This document shows positions 34,643 to 43,963 of a stretch of DNA of 64,000 bases, piece after piece; the first letter of the stretch is position 1, and every line of letters begins with the position of its first letter. This DNA is from Burkholderia lata (GTDB lineage: Bacteria > Pseudomonadota > Gammaproteobacteria > Burkholderiales > Burkholderiaceae): assembly GCF_000012945.1 (NCBI RefSeq), contig NC_007510.1, positions 1,488,001-1,552,000 on the forward strand, read 5' to 3'. The translations under genes were made by a program, and so were the position numbers. The notes under the pieces were generated by a model that ran no database searches, was not told the DNA's origin, and saw only the letters and a program-made list of their open reading frames with translations.

Positions 34643-35197
34643 ATGAGCCGATTCCCCGTTCTCGTCCTGCCGGGCTACGCCAATTCGGGCCCGCTTCACT
34701 GGCAGAGCCGCTGGGAGCGTGCCGATGCACGTTTCTCGCGCGTCGCGATGCCCGACTGGGATAGTGCATTCCGCAACGGCTGGTGTCTCGCACTCGATCG
34801 CGCGGTCGAAGCCGCGTGCGGGCCGGTGCTGCTTGCCGGTCACAGCCTCGGCACGCTGACCACCGCGTGGTGGGCGACGCGCTATGCGCGCCCGGCCGCG
34901 CTCGCGAAAGTGCGCGGCGCGCTGCTCGTCGCGTTGCCTGATCCCGACGGTCCCGCGTTTCCGGCCGATGCGCACGGCTTCGGGCCCGTGCCATACGAAC
35001 GGCTGCCGTTTCCGACCTGCGTCGTCGCCAGCAGCGACGATCCGTATGGCTCGCTCGCGTTCGCGCGCACCTGCGCGAACGCGTGGGGCAGCGTATTCCA
35101 CGATATCGGCCCGCGTGGCCACATCAACGCGGACAGCGGGCTCGGCGACTGGCCCGAGGCGCGCGGCTGGCTCGACGCGCTCGCTCGTGGCGATTGA
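34643..35197 (+). CDS. RBBP9/YdeN-type alpha/beta hydrolase
   Basis: A 184-residue serine hydrolase with the nucleophile Ser68 in LLAGHSLGT, VLVLPGYANSGPLHWQS at the N-terminus, an Asp in SSDDPYGS and the catalytic His in GPRGHINADSG. All are typical of the RBBP9 family. The substrate is unknown. It is cytosolic, with no signal peptide. The ATG at 34643 matches the family start; the upstream frame is noncoding-like. No strong ribosome site is visible. Confidence 0.85.
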   Translation: MSRFPVLVLPGYANSGPLHWQSRWERADARFSRVAMPDWDSAFRNGWCLALDRAVEAACGPVLLAGHSLGTLTTAWWATRYARPAALAKVRGALLVALPDPDGPAFPADAHGFGPVPYERLPFPTCVVASSDDPYGSLAFARTCANAWGSVFHDIGPRGHINADSGLGDWPEARGWLDALARGD

Positions 35198-35269
35198 CAG
35201 CGCAGGGCGGGGCGGTGGTTGCGGCCGCTGCCACGGCCAGCCCGCCCGCACCCGCGCCAACTCCCGCGT

Positions 35270-36490
35270 TCAGATCGCCTGTTTCGCCCGCAGCGCGGCG
35301 ATCTTCGCGTCGTCGTAGCCGAGCATGTCGCGCAGCACGTCGTCGGTCTGCGCGCCGAGCAGCGGCGGGGCCGTGCGTGCGTCCGGCGGCGTCGCGCTCA
35401 TCCGGATCGGGTTGCGCACGAGTTTCGCGTCCGCGCCGCACGGGTGCGGCAGCGATACCTGCATCCCGCGCGCGACCACCTGCTCGTTGTCGAACACCTC
35501 GTCGAGATCGTTGATCGGCCCGCACGGCACGCCGGCCGCTTCGAGCGCACCGATCCAGTCGGCCTTGTCGCGCGCCTTCACCATTTCCGCGAGGATCGGC
35601 ACCAGCGTGTCGCGGTGGCGCACGCGCGACGGATTCGTCGCGAAACGCTCGTCGTCCGCCAGCCCGGGCTGGCCGCCGGCCTCGACGAAGTTGCGGAACT
35701 GGCCGTCGTTGCCGACCGCGACGATGATCCAGCCGTCGCGCGTCTGGAACGTCTGGTACGGCACGATGTTCGGATGCGCATTGCCCCAGCGCACCGGCGG
35801 CTTGCCGCTCGCGAGGAAGTTGGTGTTCATGTTCGCGAGCAGCGCGACCTGCACGTCGAGCAGCGCCATGTCGATGTACTGGCCTTCGCCGGTCCGGTCG
35901 CGGTGCGCGAGCGCGGCGAGTACCGCGATCGTCGAGTAGAGGCCGGTCGCGAGGTCGGCGATCGCGACACCGGCCTTCTGCGGGCCGCCGCCCGGCTCGC
36001 CGTCGCGCTCGCCGGTGATGCTCATGAAGCCGCCGATCCCCTGGATGATGAAGTCGTAGCCCGCGCGGTGCGCATACGGGCCCGTCTGGCCGAAGCCGGT
36101 GACCGAGCAGTAGACGAGATCGGGCTTCACCGCGCGCAGCGAGTCGTAATCGAGCCCGTATTTCTTCAACTGGCCGACCTTGTAGTTCTCGAGCACGACG
36201 TCGCTCTGCGCGGCAAGCTCGCGCACAATCTGCTGGCCTTCGGGCGTCGCGATGTCGACCGTCACCGAGCGCTTGTTGCGGTTCGCCGCGAGGTAGTACG
36301 CAGCCTCGGCGGTATCCGCGCCGTCCGCATCCTTCAGGTACGGCGGCCCCCAGTGGCGCGTGTCGTCGCCGGCGCCCGGGCGCTCGACCTTGATCACGTC
36401 CGCGCCGAAATCGGCAAGCGTCTGCGCGCACCACGGGCCCGCGAGCACGCGGGTGAGGTCCAGCACGCGGATATGGCTCAGGGCACCCAT
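35270..36490 (-). CDS. class III CoA-transferase (CaiB/BaiF family)
   Basis: A 406-residue enzyme that moves CoA between carboxylic acids. The N-terminus MGALSHIRVLDLTRVLAGPWCAQTLADFGADVIKVE is typical, and the catalytic Asp lies in GVAIADLATGLYST. GNAHPNIVPYQTF and AAGVPCGPINDLDEVF complete the two-domain interlocked fold. Sequence does not decide which acid is used. The ATG at 36490 is preferred because AGGAGA stands ten bases before it; a second ATG seven codons upstream would place this site inside the gene. It is divergent from alaS. Confidence 0.92.
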   Translation of the reverse strand: MGALSHIRVLDLTRVLAGPWCAQTLADFGADVIKVERPGAGDDTRHWGPPYLKDADGADTAEAAYYLAANRNKRSVTVDIATPEGQQIVRELAAQSDVVLENYKVGQLKKYGLDYDSLRAVKPDLVYCSVTGFGQTGPYAHRAGYDFIIQGIGGFMSITGERDGEPGGGPQKAGVAIADLATGLYSTIAVLAALAHRDRTGEGQYIDMALLDVQVALLANMNTNFLASGKPPVRWGNAHPNIVPYQTFQTRDGWIIVAVGNDGQFRNFVEAGGQPGLADDERFATNPSRVRHRDTLVPILAEMVKARDKADWIGALEAAGVPCGPINDLDEVFDNEQVVARGMQVSLPHPCGADAKLVRNPIRMSATPPDARTAPPLLGAQTDDVLRDMLGYDDAKIAALRAKQAI

Positions 36491-36647
36491 CGTCGAATCG
36501 TCTCCTTTCATGGCTGGCCTTGTCGGGCAAGGCCGGTTGGCATGCCGAGCATCTTAAGGCGAATCGGCCCCGCGGGTGGCCCACCCGGGCCGGCCGGATG
36601 GCCGAGCCGCTTTCCGGCGCTTTGCCCGGAAGCCGGCCCCGATCCCG

Positions 36648-36653
36648 TATAAT
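36648..36653 (+). promoter_or_regulatory. consensus -10 box upstream of alaS
   Basis: TATAAT, a perfect sigma-70 -10 hexamer, lies 86 bases before the alaS start. The best -35 candidate is TTGCCC at 36622-36627, with a long 20-base spacer, so the -35 is unsure. Confidence 0.6.
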
Positions 36654-36739
36654 CGATCGTTTCCGAATCCATGCCGCCGCGCGCCCCGACAAGGGCGCCG
36701 GCGTTTGAAGCCGTCTTTGCCAGACTGTCCCCGCACGCC

Positions 36740-39364
36740 ATGAAAGCTGCCGAAATCCGCGAGAAATTCCTCAAATTCTTCGAATCGAAGGGCCACACGA
36801 TCGTCCGCTCGTCGAGCCTCGTGCCCGGTAACGACCCCACGCTGATGTTCACGAACTCGGGCATGGTCCAGTTCAAGGACGTGTTCCTCGGCACGGATCC
36901 GCGTCCGTACTCGCGCGCCACGACGGCGCAGCGCAGCGTGCGCGCGGGCGGCAAGCACAACGACCTCGAGAACGTCGGCTACACGGCGCGTCACCACACG
37001 TTCTTCGAGATGCTCGGCAACTTCTCGTTCGGCGACTACTTCAAGCACGACGCGATCAAGTTCGCGTGGGAGCTGCTGACCACGGTCTACCAGCTGCCGA
37101 AGGACAAGCTGTGGGTCACCGTGTACCAGGAAGACGACGAGGCCTACGACATCTGGGCGAAGGAAGTCGGCGTGCCGACCGAGCGCATCATCCGCATCGG
37201 CGACAACAAGGGCGCGCGCTACGCATCGGACAACTTCTGGACGATGGGCGACACCGGCCCGTGCGGCCCGTGTACCGAAATCTTCTACGACCACGGCCCG
37301 GACGTGTGGGGCGGCCCGCCGGGGTCGCCTGAAGAAGACGGCGATCGCTACATCGAGATCTGGAACCTCGTGTTCATGCAGTTCAACCGCGACGCGCAGG
37401 GCAACATGACGCGCCTGCCGAAGCAGTCGGTCGACACCGGCATGGGCCTCGAGCGTCTCGCCGCGGTGCTGCAGCACGTGCACAGCAACTACGAGATCGA
37501 CCTGTTCCAGAACCTGATCAAGGCCGCCGCGCGCGTGACCGAAATCAGCGACCTCACGAACAACTCGCTGAAGGTGATCGCCGATCACATCCGCGCATGC
37601 TCGTTCCTGATCGTCGACGGCGTGATCCCCGGCAACGAAGGCCGCGGCTACGTGCTGCGCCGGATCGTGCGCCGCGCGATCCGCCACGGCTACAAGCTCG
37701 GCCGCAAGGGCTCGTTCTTCCACAAGCTGGTGGCCGACCTCGTCGCCGAGATGGGCGTCGCGTATCCGGAGCTGAAGGAAGCCGAACAGCGCGTGACCGA
37801 CGTGCTGCGCCAGGAAGAAGAGCGCTTCTTCGAGACGATCGAGCACGGCATGTCGATCCTCGAAGGCGCGCTGGCCGACGTCGAAGCGAAGGGCGGCAAG
37901 GTGCTCGACGGCGAGCTCGCGTTCAAGCTGCACGACACCTACGGCTTCCCGCTCGACCTCACGGCCGACGTGTGCCGCGAGCGCGGGATGACGGTCGACG
38001 AGCCGGCATTCGACGACGCGATGGCGCGCCAGCGGGAACAGGCGCGTGCGGCCGGCAAGTTCAAGGCCGCGCAGGGCCTCGAATACACGGGCGCGAAGAC
38101 CACGTTCCACGGCTATGAAGAAATCGCGTTCGACGACGCGAAGATCGTCGCGCTGTACGTCGACGGTTCGTCGGTCAACGAAGTGAAGACCGGCCAGGAC
38201 GCGGTCGTCGTGCTCGACCACACGCCGTTCTACGCGGAATCGGGCGGCCAGGTCGGCGACCAGGGCGTGCTCGCGAACGCCGCGACGCGCTTCGCGGTGG
38301 CCGATACGCTGAAGGTGCAGGCTGACGTGATCGGTCACCACGGCACGCTGGAGCAGGGCACGCTGAAGGTCGGCGACGTGCTGCGCGCGGAAATCGACGC
38401 GCATCGCCGCGCCCGCACGCAGCGCAACCACTCGGCCACCCACCTGATGCACAAGGCGCTGCGCGAAGTGCTCGGCGCGCACGTGCAGCAGAAGGGTTCG
38501 CTGGTCGACGCGGAAAAGACCCGTTTCGACTTCGCGCACAACGCGCCGATGACCGACGACGAAATCCGTCGCGTCGAGCAGATCGTCAACAACGAAATCC
38601 TCGCGAACGCGCCGGGCATCGTGCGCGTGATGCCGTACGACGAAGCGGTGAAGGGCGGCGCGATGGCGCTGTTCGGCGAGAAGTACGGCGATGAAGTGCG
38701 CGTGCTCGACCTCGGCTTCTCGCGCGAACTGTGCGGCGGCACGCACGTGAGCCGCAGCGGCGACATCGGCTTCTTCAAGATCGTCGTCGAAGGCGGCGTC
38801 GCGGCCGGCATCCGCCGTGTCGAGGCGATCACCGGCGACAACGCGGTGCGCTACGTGCAGGAACTCGACGCGCGCGTGAACGAAGCCGCGGCCGCGCTGA
38901 AGGCGCAGCCGTCGGAACTCACGCAGCGTATCGCGCAGGTGCAGGACCAGGTGAAGTCGCTCGAGAAGGAACTGGGCGCGCTGAAGTCGAAGCTCGCATC
39001 GAGCCAGGGCGACGAGCTCGCGCAGCAGGCCGTCGAAATCGGCGGCGTGTTCGTGCTGGCCGCGACGCTCGACGGCGCCGACGCGAAGACGCTGCGCGAA
39101 ACGGTCGACAAGCTGAAGGACAAGCTGAAGAGCGCGGCGATCGTGCTGGCAGCCGTCGAAAGCGGCAAGGTCAGCCTGATCGCGGGTGTCACGCCCGACG
39201 CGAGCAAGAAGGTCAAGGCCGGCGAGCTCGTGAACTTCGTCGCGCAGCAGGTCGGCGGCAAGGGCGGCGGCCGTCCGGACATGGCGCAGGCAGGCGGCAC
39301 CGAGCCGGCGAACCTGCCGGGCGCGCTGGCTGGCGTGAAGGGCTGGGTCGAAGAGCGGCTCTGA
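36740..39364 (+). CDS. alaS: alanyl-tRNA synthetase
   Basis: Charges tRNA-Ala and clears mischarged tRNA. The 874-residue class II enzyme has [21 protein letters not shown] in the catalytic core, the editing-site motif [16 protein letters not shown] and the zinc-site [19 protein letters not shown]-terminal coiled-coil/DHHA1 region follows, ending with [15 protein letters not shown]. The ATG at 36740 begins [14 protein letters not shown], the family N-terminus; 23 upstream residues in the open frame are dropped. A TATAAT box lies upstream and an intrinsic terminator follows, so it is probably a single-gene unit. Confidence 0.97.
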   Translation: MKAAEIREKFLKFFESKGHTIVRSSSLVPGNDPTLMFTNSGMVQFKDVFLGTDPRPYSRATTAQRSVRAGGKHNDLENVGYTARHHTFFEMLGNFSFGDYFKHDAIKFAWELLTTVYQLPKDKLWVTVYQEDDEAYDIWAKEVGVPTERIIRIGDNKGARYASDNFWTMGDTGPCGPCTEIFYDHGPDVWGGPPGSPEEDGDRYIEIWNLVFMQFNRDAQGNMTRLPKQSVDTGMGLERLAAVLQHVHSNYEIDLFQNLIKAAARVTEISDLTNNSLKVIADHIRACSFLIVDGVIPGNEGRGYVLRRIVRRAIRHGYKLGRKGSFFHKLVADLVAEMGVAYPELKEAEQRVTDVLRQEEERFFETIEHGMSILEGALADVEAKGGKVLDGELAFKLHDTYGFPLDLTADVCRERGMTVDEPAFDDAMARQREQARAAGKFKAAQGLEYTGAKTTFHGYEEIAFDDAKIVALYVDGSSVNEVKTGQDAVVVLDHTPFYAESGGQVGDQGVLANAATRFAVADTLKVQADVIGHHGTLEQGTLKVGDVLRAEIDAHRRARTQRNHSATHLMHKALREVLGAHVQQKGSLVDAEKTRFDFAHNAPMTDDEIRRVEQIVNNEILANAPGIVRVMPYDEAVKGGAMALFGEKYGDEVRVLDLGFSRELCGGTHVSRSGDIGFFKIVVEGGVAAGIRRVEAITGDNAVRYVQELDARVNEAAAALKAQPSELTQRIAQVQDQVKSLEKELGALKSKLASSQGDELAQQAVEIGGVFVLAATLDGADAKTLRETVDKLKDKLKSAAIVLAAVESGKVSLIAGVTPDASKKVKAGELVNFVAQQVGGKGGGRPDMAQAGGTEPANLPGALAGVKGWVEERL

Positions 39365-39412
39365 TCGTTCCGACCGATGCGATGCCGTCTCGTTACGGCA
39401 TCGCGTGAAATG

Positions 39413-39450
39413 AAAAAGACCCGATCGGCACATGCCGGTCGGGTCTTTTT
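39413..39450 (+). terminator. intrinsic terminator of alaS
   Basis: AAAAAGACCCGATCGGC (39413-39429) and GCCGGTCGGGTCTTTTT (39434-39450) form a 17-bp stem with one G-U pair and an ACAT loop, ending in T5. It lies 48 bases after alaS and also serves the convergent LysR gene. Confidence 0.9.
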
Positions 39451-39490
39451 GCTGGTACGCCGGAACAATGAATGCCGGCGGCCCGACGAT

Positions 39491-40408
39491 TCAGGCCGGC
39501 ACGGTGGCCGGCGGCTGCGCCGCACCGTCCGGCTGCCGTGCGGCCGCGTCGCTCAACGCATCGCGTAACGCGGCCAGCGCCGCCGATGCATAGCCCTGCC
39601 GCCACGCGAGCAGCGTATCGATGCCTTCCAGTTCGGGGATCACGTGCGCGGTGATGTTGCCGGTCTCGGGCTGCAGGTCGAGCACCGAACGCGGCGCGAC
39701 CGCGATGCCGGCACCCGCCGCGACGCACGCGACGATCGCGTGATACGACCCGAGTTCGAGCACGCGCGCCGGCTTGACGCCATGCGCCGCGTACCACTGC
39801 TCGACGTACTTGCGATACGTGCAGCCGCGCTCGAATGCGATCAGCGTCGGCAGGATCACGTCGCGCGGCGTGCGCACCGGCGGGTGGCCGCGTGGGGTGA
39901 GCAGCACCAGGTTTTCGCGGAAGACCGGTACCGTCTCGAACGTGTCGGGCAGCGTGTCCGGCGCGGGCGGGCGCGCGAACAGCGCGGCGTCGATCTCGAA
40001 GTCGCGCACGCGGTCGATCAGCCAGCCCGTCGTGCCCGTCAGCAGTTCGAGCGACACGTCGGGCCACGCGTCGTGATAGCGCGCGAGCACGGTCGGCAGG
40101 CGGCTCGCAGCCGTGCTCTCCATCGTGCCGAGCCGCAGCCGACCGCGCGGCGTGTCCTCGCGTACCGCGTCGCGTGCCTCGTCGGCGAGCGCGAGCAGGC
40201 GCTCCGCATACGGCAGCAGCGTGTGCCCGGCCGGCGTCAGCACGAGCCGGCGGCCGTCGCGCACGAACAGCGCCGCACCGAGCTCTTCCTCGAGCTGCTT
40301 GATGCGCGTCGTGACGTTCGACTGCACGCGATTGAGCTTGGCCGCCGCGCGCGTCACGCCGTTCTCGCGCACCACGGCCCGGAAAATCGCCAGTGCCGCC
40401 AGGTCCAT
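39491..40408 (-). CDS. LysR family transcriptional regulator
   Basis: A 305-residue LysR-type regulator with a helix-turn-helix at about residues 17-60 (GVTRAAAKLNRVQSNVTTRIKQLEEELG). The effector-binding domain continues to about residue 290 (FERGCTYRKYVEQWY, AGAGIAVAPRSVL), with an Ala/Pro-rich tail. The motif RVQSNVTTRI is frequent in regulators paired with YbfB-type transporters. It is divergent from the MFS gene, which is probably its target. Confidence 0.92.
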   Translation of the reverse strand: MDLAALAIFRAVVRENGVTRAAAKLNRVQSNVTTRIKQLEEELGAALFVRDGRRLVLTPAGHTLLPYAERLLALADEARDAVREDTPRGRLRLGTMESTAASRLPTVLARYHDAWPDVSLELLTGTTGWLIDRVRDFEIDAALFARPPAPDTLPDTFETVPVFRENLVLLTPRGHPPVRTPRDVILPTLIAFERGCTYRKYVEQWYAAHGVKPARVLELGSYHAIVACVAAGAGIAVAPRSVLDLQPETGNITAHVIPELEGIDTLLAWRQGYASAALAALRDALSDAAARQPDGAAQPPATVPA

Positions 40409-40432
40409 GATTCTCTCCGAGCGATGGGTGGA

Positions 40433-40457
40433 TTCTTAATTATTCATTTCTCAAGAA
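40433..40457. promoter_or_regulatory. A/T-rich dyad, putative LysR binding site
   Basis: TTCTT (40433-40437) and AAGAA (40453-40457) form an inverted repeat around 15 A/T-rich bases in the 123-base gap between the LysR and MFS genes. Position and composition fit a LysR-type site, but the half-sites are short. Confidence 0.45.
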
Positions 40458-40531
40458 CGTTTGGTCAAGCTAGGATGGAAGCATTCCGGTTTCCGATCCG
40501 GCCGGCGCGTTAAACGCCTGCCCATGCCGCC

Positions 40532-41785
40532 ATGTCCCGCTCGAACGCCCCGATCGCCCCGACTGCCGCCGCCGGCGCGTCTCCCGTCGATGATGCCGAC
40601 CGCCGCGCCCGCACGGCCGCACTGGCCTGCATGGTCGGCCTCGCGGTCGTGCTCGGTGTCGGCCGCTTTGCGTTCACGCCCTTGTTGCCGCTGATGCTCG
40701 CGGACGGTTCGATCGGCCTGAAGGCCGGCGGCTGGCTCGCGTCGGCGAACTACGCGGGCTACTTCGTCGGCGCGGTCAGTTGCGCCGCGCTGCGGGTGGC
40801 GCCCGCGCGCATGGTGCGCATCGGGCTCGTGGCCACCGTGCTGCTCACCGCCGCGATGGGTGTCGGCCATCTGCTGCCCGTGTGGCTCGCGGTGCGCTTC
40901 GTGGCCGGCGTCGTCAGCGCGTGGACGTTCGTGTTCGTGTCGCAATGGGGGCTGCGGCGCCTGGCCGAACTGCATGCGCCGGAGTGGAGCGGGGTGATCT
41001 ACGCGGGGCCCGGCGTCGGCATCGTGGTGACGGGGCTGATCGGCAGCGCGCTGGCCGGCCAGCGCGCTGCGTCGGGCTGGCTGGGGTTCGCGGCGCTGTC
41101 GGCCGTGCTGTCTGTCGTGATCTGGCGCACGTTTGCAGTTGCCCCGGCGCAAGCCGTGCCGGCGGGCGGTGCCGCGTCGCACGCGGCCGCCGCAACCGCG
41201 ACGATGCCGGCCGAGACGCGCCGCCATCACGCGGACGCCGCGTGGCTCGTCGTGCTGTACGGCATGCCGGGCTTCGGCTACATCATCACCGCGACGTTCC
41301 TGCCGGTGATCGCGCGCGCCGCGCTGCCGGCCGGTTCGCCGTGGCCCGACCTGTTCTGGCCGATGTTCGGCGCGGCGCTGATCGTCGGCGCGATTACCGC
41401 CGCGCGACTGCCCGGCCACTGGGACAACCGGCTGCTGCTGGCCGCCGGCTGCGCGACGCAGGCGCTCGGCATCGCCGCCGGGATCGTGTGGCCGAACGCG
41501 GCCGGCTTCTCGATCGGCAGCGCGCTGCTCGGCCTGCCGTTCACCGCGATCACGCTGTTCGCGATGCGCGAGGCGCGGCGTTTGCACGGCGAGCGGGCCG
41601 CCGGGCTGATGGGCTATGCGACCGCGTCGTACGGGGTCGGGCAGATTCTCGGCCCGCTCGTCGCGGCGCCGCTGGCCGCGCGCTTCGGGTCGTTTTCCCC
41701 CGCGCTGTGGGTTGCGGTAGCCGCGCTGCTGCTGGGCGCCGCCGGCTTCGCGGCGACCGCCGCACGAAGGCGCCTGCAACCCTGA
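40532..41785 (+). CDS. YbfB/YjiJ family MFS transporter
   Basis: A 417-residue inner-membrane transporter with 12 predicted helices. The first helix region GLAVVLGVGRFAFTPLLPLMLADG and the following LASANYAGYFVGAVSC are characteristic of the YbfB/YjiJ branch of the major facilitator superfamily. The natural substrate is not known. The ATG at 40532 is the first in frame after the intergenic region; no strong ribosome site is visible. It is probably controlled by the divergent LysR protein. Confidence 0.88.
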   Translation: MSRSNAPIAPTAAAGASPVDDADRRARTAALACMVGLAVVLGVGRFAFTPLLPLMLADGSIGLKAGGWLASANYAGYFVGAVSCAALRVAPARMVRIGLVATVLLTAAMGVGHLLPVWLAVRFVAGVVSAWTFVFVSQWGLRRLAELHAPEWSGVIYAGPGVGIVVTGLIGSALAGQRAASGWLGFAALSAVLSVVIWRTFAVAPAQAVPAGGAASHAAAATATMPAETRRHHADAAWLVVLYGMPGFGYIITATFLPVIARAALPAGSPWPDLFWPMFGAALIVGAITAARLPGHWDNRLLLAAGCATQALGIAAGIVWPNAAGFSIGSALLGLPFTAITLFAMREARRLHGERAAGLMGYATASYGVGQILGPLVAAPLAARFGSFSPALWVAVAALLLGAAGFAATAARRRLQP

Positions 41786-41906
41786 TTTCGGCGGGGCCGG
41801 ATCGTCTGCGGCACGGGCAAACTCGCTAGAATGAAGCCTTTCCCGCGCCGAGCGGGTGCGCGGGCAGCCGGCTGGCGGCCGTCCGGCGCCTGCCAGATCT
41901 CCATCG

Positions 41907-42443
41907 ATGACCACCGCCGATTACCGCTTTTGCCCGCGCTGCGCGAGCCCGCTCACCGAGCGCGCCGATCCCGACCATGAAGGCGGCCGCATTCGCCAGG
42001 CGTGCCCCGACGACAGCTGCGGCTATGTCCACTGGAACAACCCGCTGCCCGTCGTCGCCGCGATCGTCGAGCTCGACGGCAAGATCCTGCTCGCGCGCAA
42101 CGCGGCCTGGCCCGAAGGCATGTTCGCGCTGATCACCGGCTTCCTCGAGAACGGCGAGACGCCCGAGGACGGCATCGCGCGCGAGGTGTTCGAGGAAACG
42201 GCGCTGAAGGCCGAGCAGGTGTCGCTCGTCGGCGTCTACGAATTCATCCGCAAGAACGAGCTGATCATCGCGTACCACGTGCGTGCATCGGGCACGGTCG
42301 CGCTCTCGCCGGAACTGCTCGAATACAAGCTCGTCGATCCGCCGCTGCTGCGCCCGTGGCGCGCCGGCACGGGCATCGCGCTCGCCGACTGGATGCGTGC
42401 GCGCGGCCTCGATTTCGAATTCGTCGACCGGCCGGGGCAGTGA
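41907..42443 (+). CDS. Nudix hydrolase with N-terminal zinc ribbon
   Basis: A 178-residue protein. A zinc ribbon (CPRC, then CPDDSC, about residues 9-38) precedes the Nudix domain. The Nudix box GFLENGETPEDGIAREVFEETAL fits the consensus except that the final Gly is Ala. This layout resembles NudC-type NADH pyrophosphatases, but the NudC SQPWPFPxS motif is absent, so the substrate may be a different nucleotide. The ATG at 41907 is chosen over 41856. A TAGAAT hexamer at 41827-41832 could be its -10. Confidence 0.87.
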   Translation: MTTADYRFCPRCASPLTERADPDHEGGRIRQACPDDSCGYVHWNNPLPVVAAIVELDGKILLARNAAWPEGMFALITGFLENGETPEDGIAREVFEETALKAEQVSLVGVYEFIRKNELIIAYHVRASGTVALSPELLEYKLVDPPLLRPWRAGTGIALADWMRARGLDFEFVDRPGQ

Positions 42444-42582
42444 CGGACCGGCCCGTCAGCAGGGCTGCATCCGCCGTGCCGCGAGCGATCGCGGCGCGGC
42501 GTTCCGCTTCTTGCCGGTGCGCCGTGTCCCGCGGCCGCCGCGCGTCGTCCTCATCGCTTCCATCGTCCTGACCGCCATCGCC

Positions 42583-43020
42583 ATGTCCGACAAGCCGCAA
42601 CCGCGTCCGCGCGACGCCTATCGCCACTTCCTGCCGATCACGACCCGCTGGATGGACAACGACGTCTACGGGCACGTGAACAACGTCGTGTACTACAGCT
42701 ACTTTGACACGGTCGTGAACGAATACCTGATCCGCGCGGGCGCGCTCGACGTCGAGCACGGGCAGACGATCGGCCTCGTGGTCGAGACGCAGTGCAACTA
42801 CTTCGCGCCGCTCGTGTTCCCGCAGTCGGTCGATGCCGGGCTGCGGGTCGTGAAGCTCGGCACGTCGAGCGTGCGCTACGAGGTCGGGCTGTTCGCACAG
42901 GGCGACGCGTCGCCCGCCGCGCAGGGGCATTTCGTGCACGTGTACGTCGATCGCGCCACGCGCCGGCCGGTGCCGCTGCCCGACGCGCTGCGCGCCGCGC
43001 TCGAGCCGCTCGCGGCCTGA
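42583..43020 (+). CDS. hotdog-fold acyl-CoA thioesterase
   Basis: A 145-residue 4HBT-type thioesterase. RWMDNDVYGHVNNVVYYSYFDTVVNEYL carries the catalytic Asp and the D-x-x-G-H-x-N-N pattern of the family, and the protein is a normal single hotdog. It would hydrolyse acyl-CoA in the cytosol. It ends seven bases before livH, so it may be expressed with that transporter; a role in branched-chain or aromatic acid catabolism is possible but unproven. The frame upstream of the ATG is noncoding-like. Confidence 0.86.
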   Translation: MSDKPQPRPRDAYRHFLPITTRWMDNDVYGHVNNVVYYSYFDTVVNEYLIRAGALDVEHGQTIGLVVETQCNYFAPLVFPQSVDAGLRVVKLGTSSVRYEVGLFAQGDASPAAQGHFVHVYVDRATRRPVPLPDALRAALEPLAA

Positions 43021-43027
43021 CTTCGCA

Positions 43028-43963
43028 GTGCACGCGTTCGCGCTCCAGGCCTTCAACGGCCTCAGCTACGGCTTGCTGCTGTTCATGCTGTCGGCCGGAC
43101 TCACGCTGATCTTCAGCGTGCAGGGCGTGCTCAATTTCGCGCATGCGAGCTTCTACATGCTCGGCGCCTATGTCGGCTACAGCATCGCGGCCGGCGCGGG
43201 CTTCTGGCCCGCGCTGGTGCTCGCGCCGCTCGCGGTCGGGCTGCTCGGCGCCGGTTGCGAACGCATGTTGCTGCGCCGCGTGCAGGCGCGCAGCCATACG
43301 AGCGAACTGCTGCTGACCTTCGGCCTCGCGTACCTGATCGGCGAGGGCGCGAAACTCGTGTGGGGCCTCGCGCCGCTGCCGGCACCCGTGCCGGCGTTGT
43401 TCGACGGCGCGCCCGTGACCGTATTCGGCCTCGCGCTGCCGCGCTACCGGCTGTTCATGATGGGGATGTCCACGGCGATGCTGGTCGCGCTTGGCGCGCT
43501 GCTGCGCGCGTCGCGCATCGGGCTCGTCGTGCGCGCGGCGCTCACGCACCGTGCGGCCGTCGAGGCGCTCGGCTACGACGTGCCGCGCGTGATGACGGCG
43601 CTGTTCGGCGCGGGCACCGCGCTCGCGGCGCTGGCCGGCGTGATCGGCGCGCCGCTCGCGGTGATCGAACCCGCGCTGGCCGAAACCGTCGGGTCGGTCG
43701 TGTTCGCGGTCGTCGTGATCGGCGGGCTCGGCTCGCTCGGCGGCGCATTCGCGGCGTCGCTCGCGGTCGGCTTCGCGCAGACCTTCGCGGCCGCGAGCGA
43801 CACGTCGCTGCGCGACCTCACGGAATGGGCCGGCATCGCGCTGCCCGACAGCGTGGCCGCGGTGTCGATCGCGCAGCTTGCGCCGCTGGTGCCGTACCTG
43901 CTGCTCGTCGTGGTGCTGGTCGCGCGACCGCGCGGGCTGTTCGGCGAGCGTGCCGATGCGTAA
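43028..43963 (+). CDS. livH: branched-chain amino acid-type ABC transporter permease LivH
   Basis: A 311-residue inner-membrane permease with about eight helices. SYGLLLFMLSAGLTLIFSVQGVLNFAHASFYMLGAYVGY is the LivH signature, and VVVIGGLGSLGGAFAASLAVGF is the conserved coupling region. The gene starts at GTG, seven bases after the thioesterase, and overlaps livM by eight bases. Family members carry branched-chain amino acids, urea or short amides; the cargo cannot be told here. Confidence 0.9.
   Translation: MHAFALQAFNGLSYGLLLFMLSAGLTLIFSVQGVLNFAHASFYMLGAYVGYSIAAGAGFWPALVLAPLAVGLLGAGCERMLLRRVQARSHTSELLLTFGLAYLIGEGAKLVWGLAPLPAPVPALFDGAPVTVFGLALPRYRLFMMGMSTAMLVALGALLRASRIGLVVRAALTHRAAVEALGYDVPRVMTALFGAGTALAALAGVIGAPLAVIEPALAETVGSVVFAVVVIGGLGSLGGAFAASLAVGFAQTFAAASDTSLRDLTEWAGIALPDSVAAVSIAQLAPLVPYLLLVVVLVARPRGLFGERADA

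Noticed and set aside
36554..39433. 959-codon open frame opposite alaS
   Set aside because: Same reasoning: a compositionally biased antisense frame over a clear alaS.
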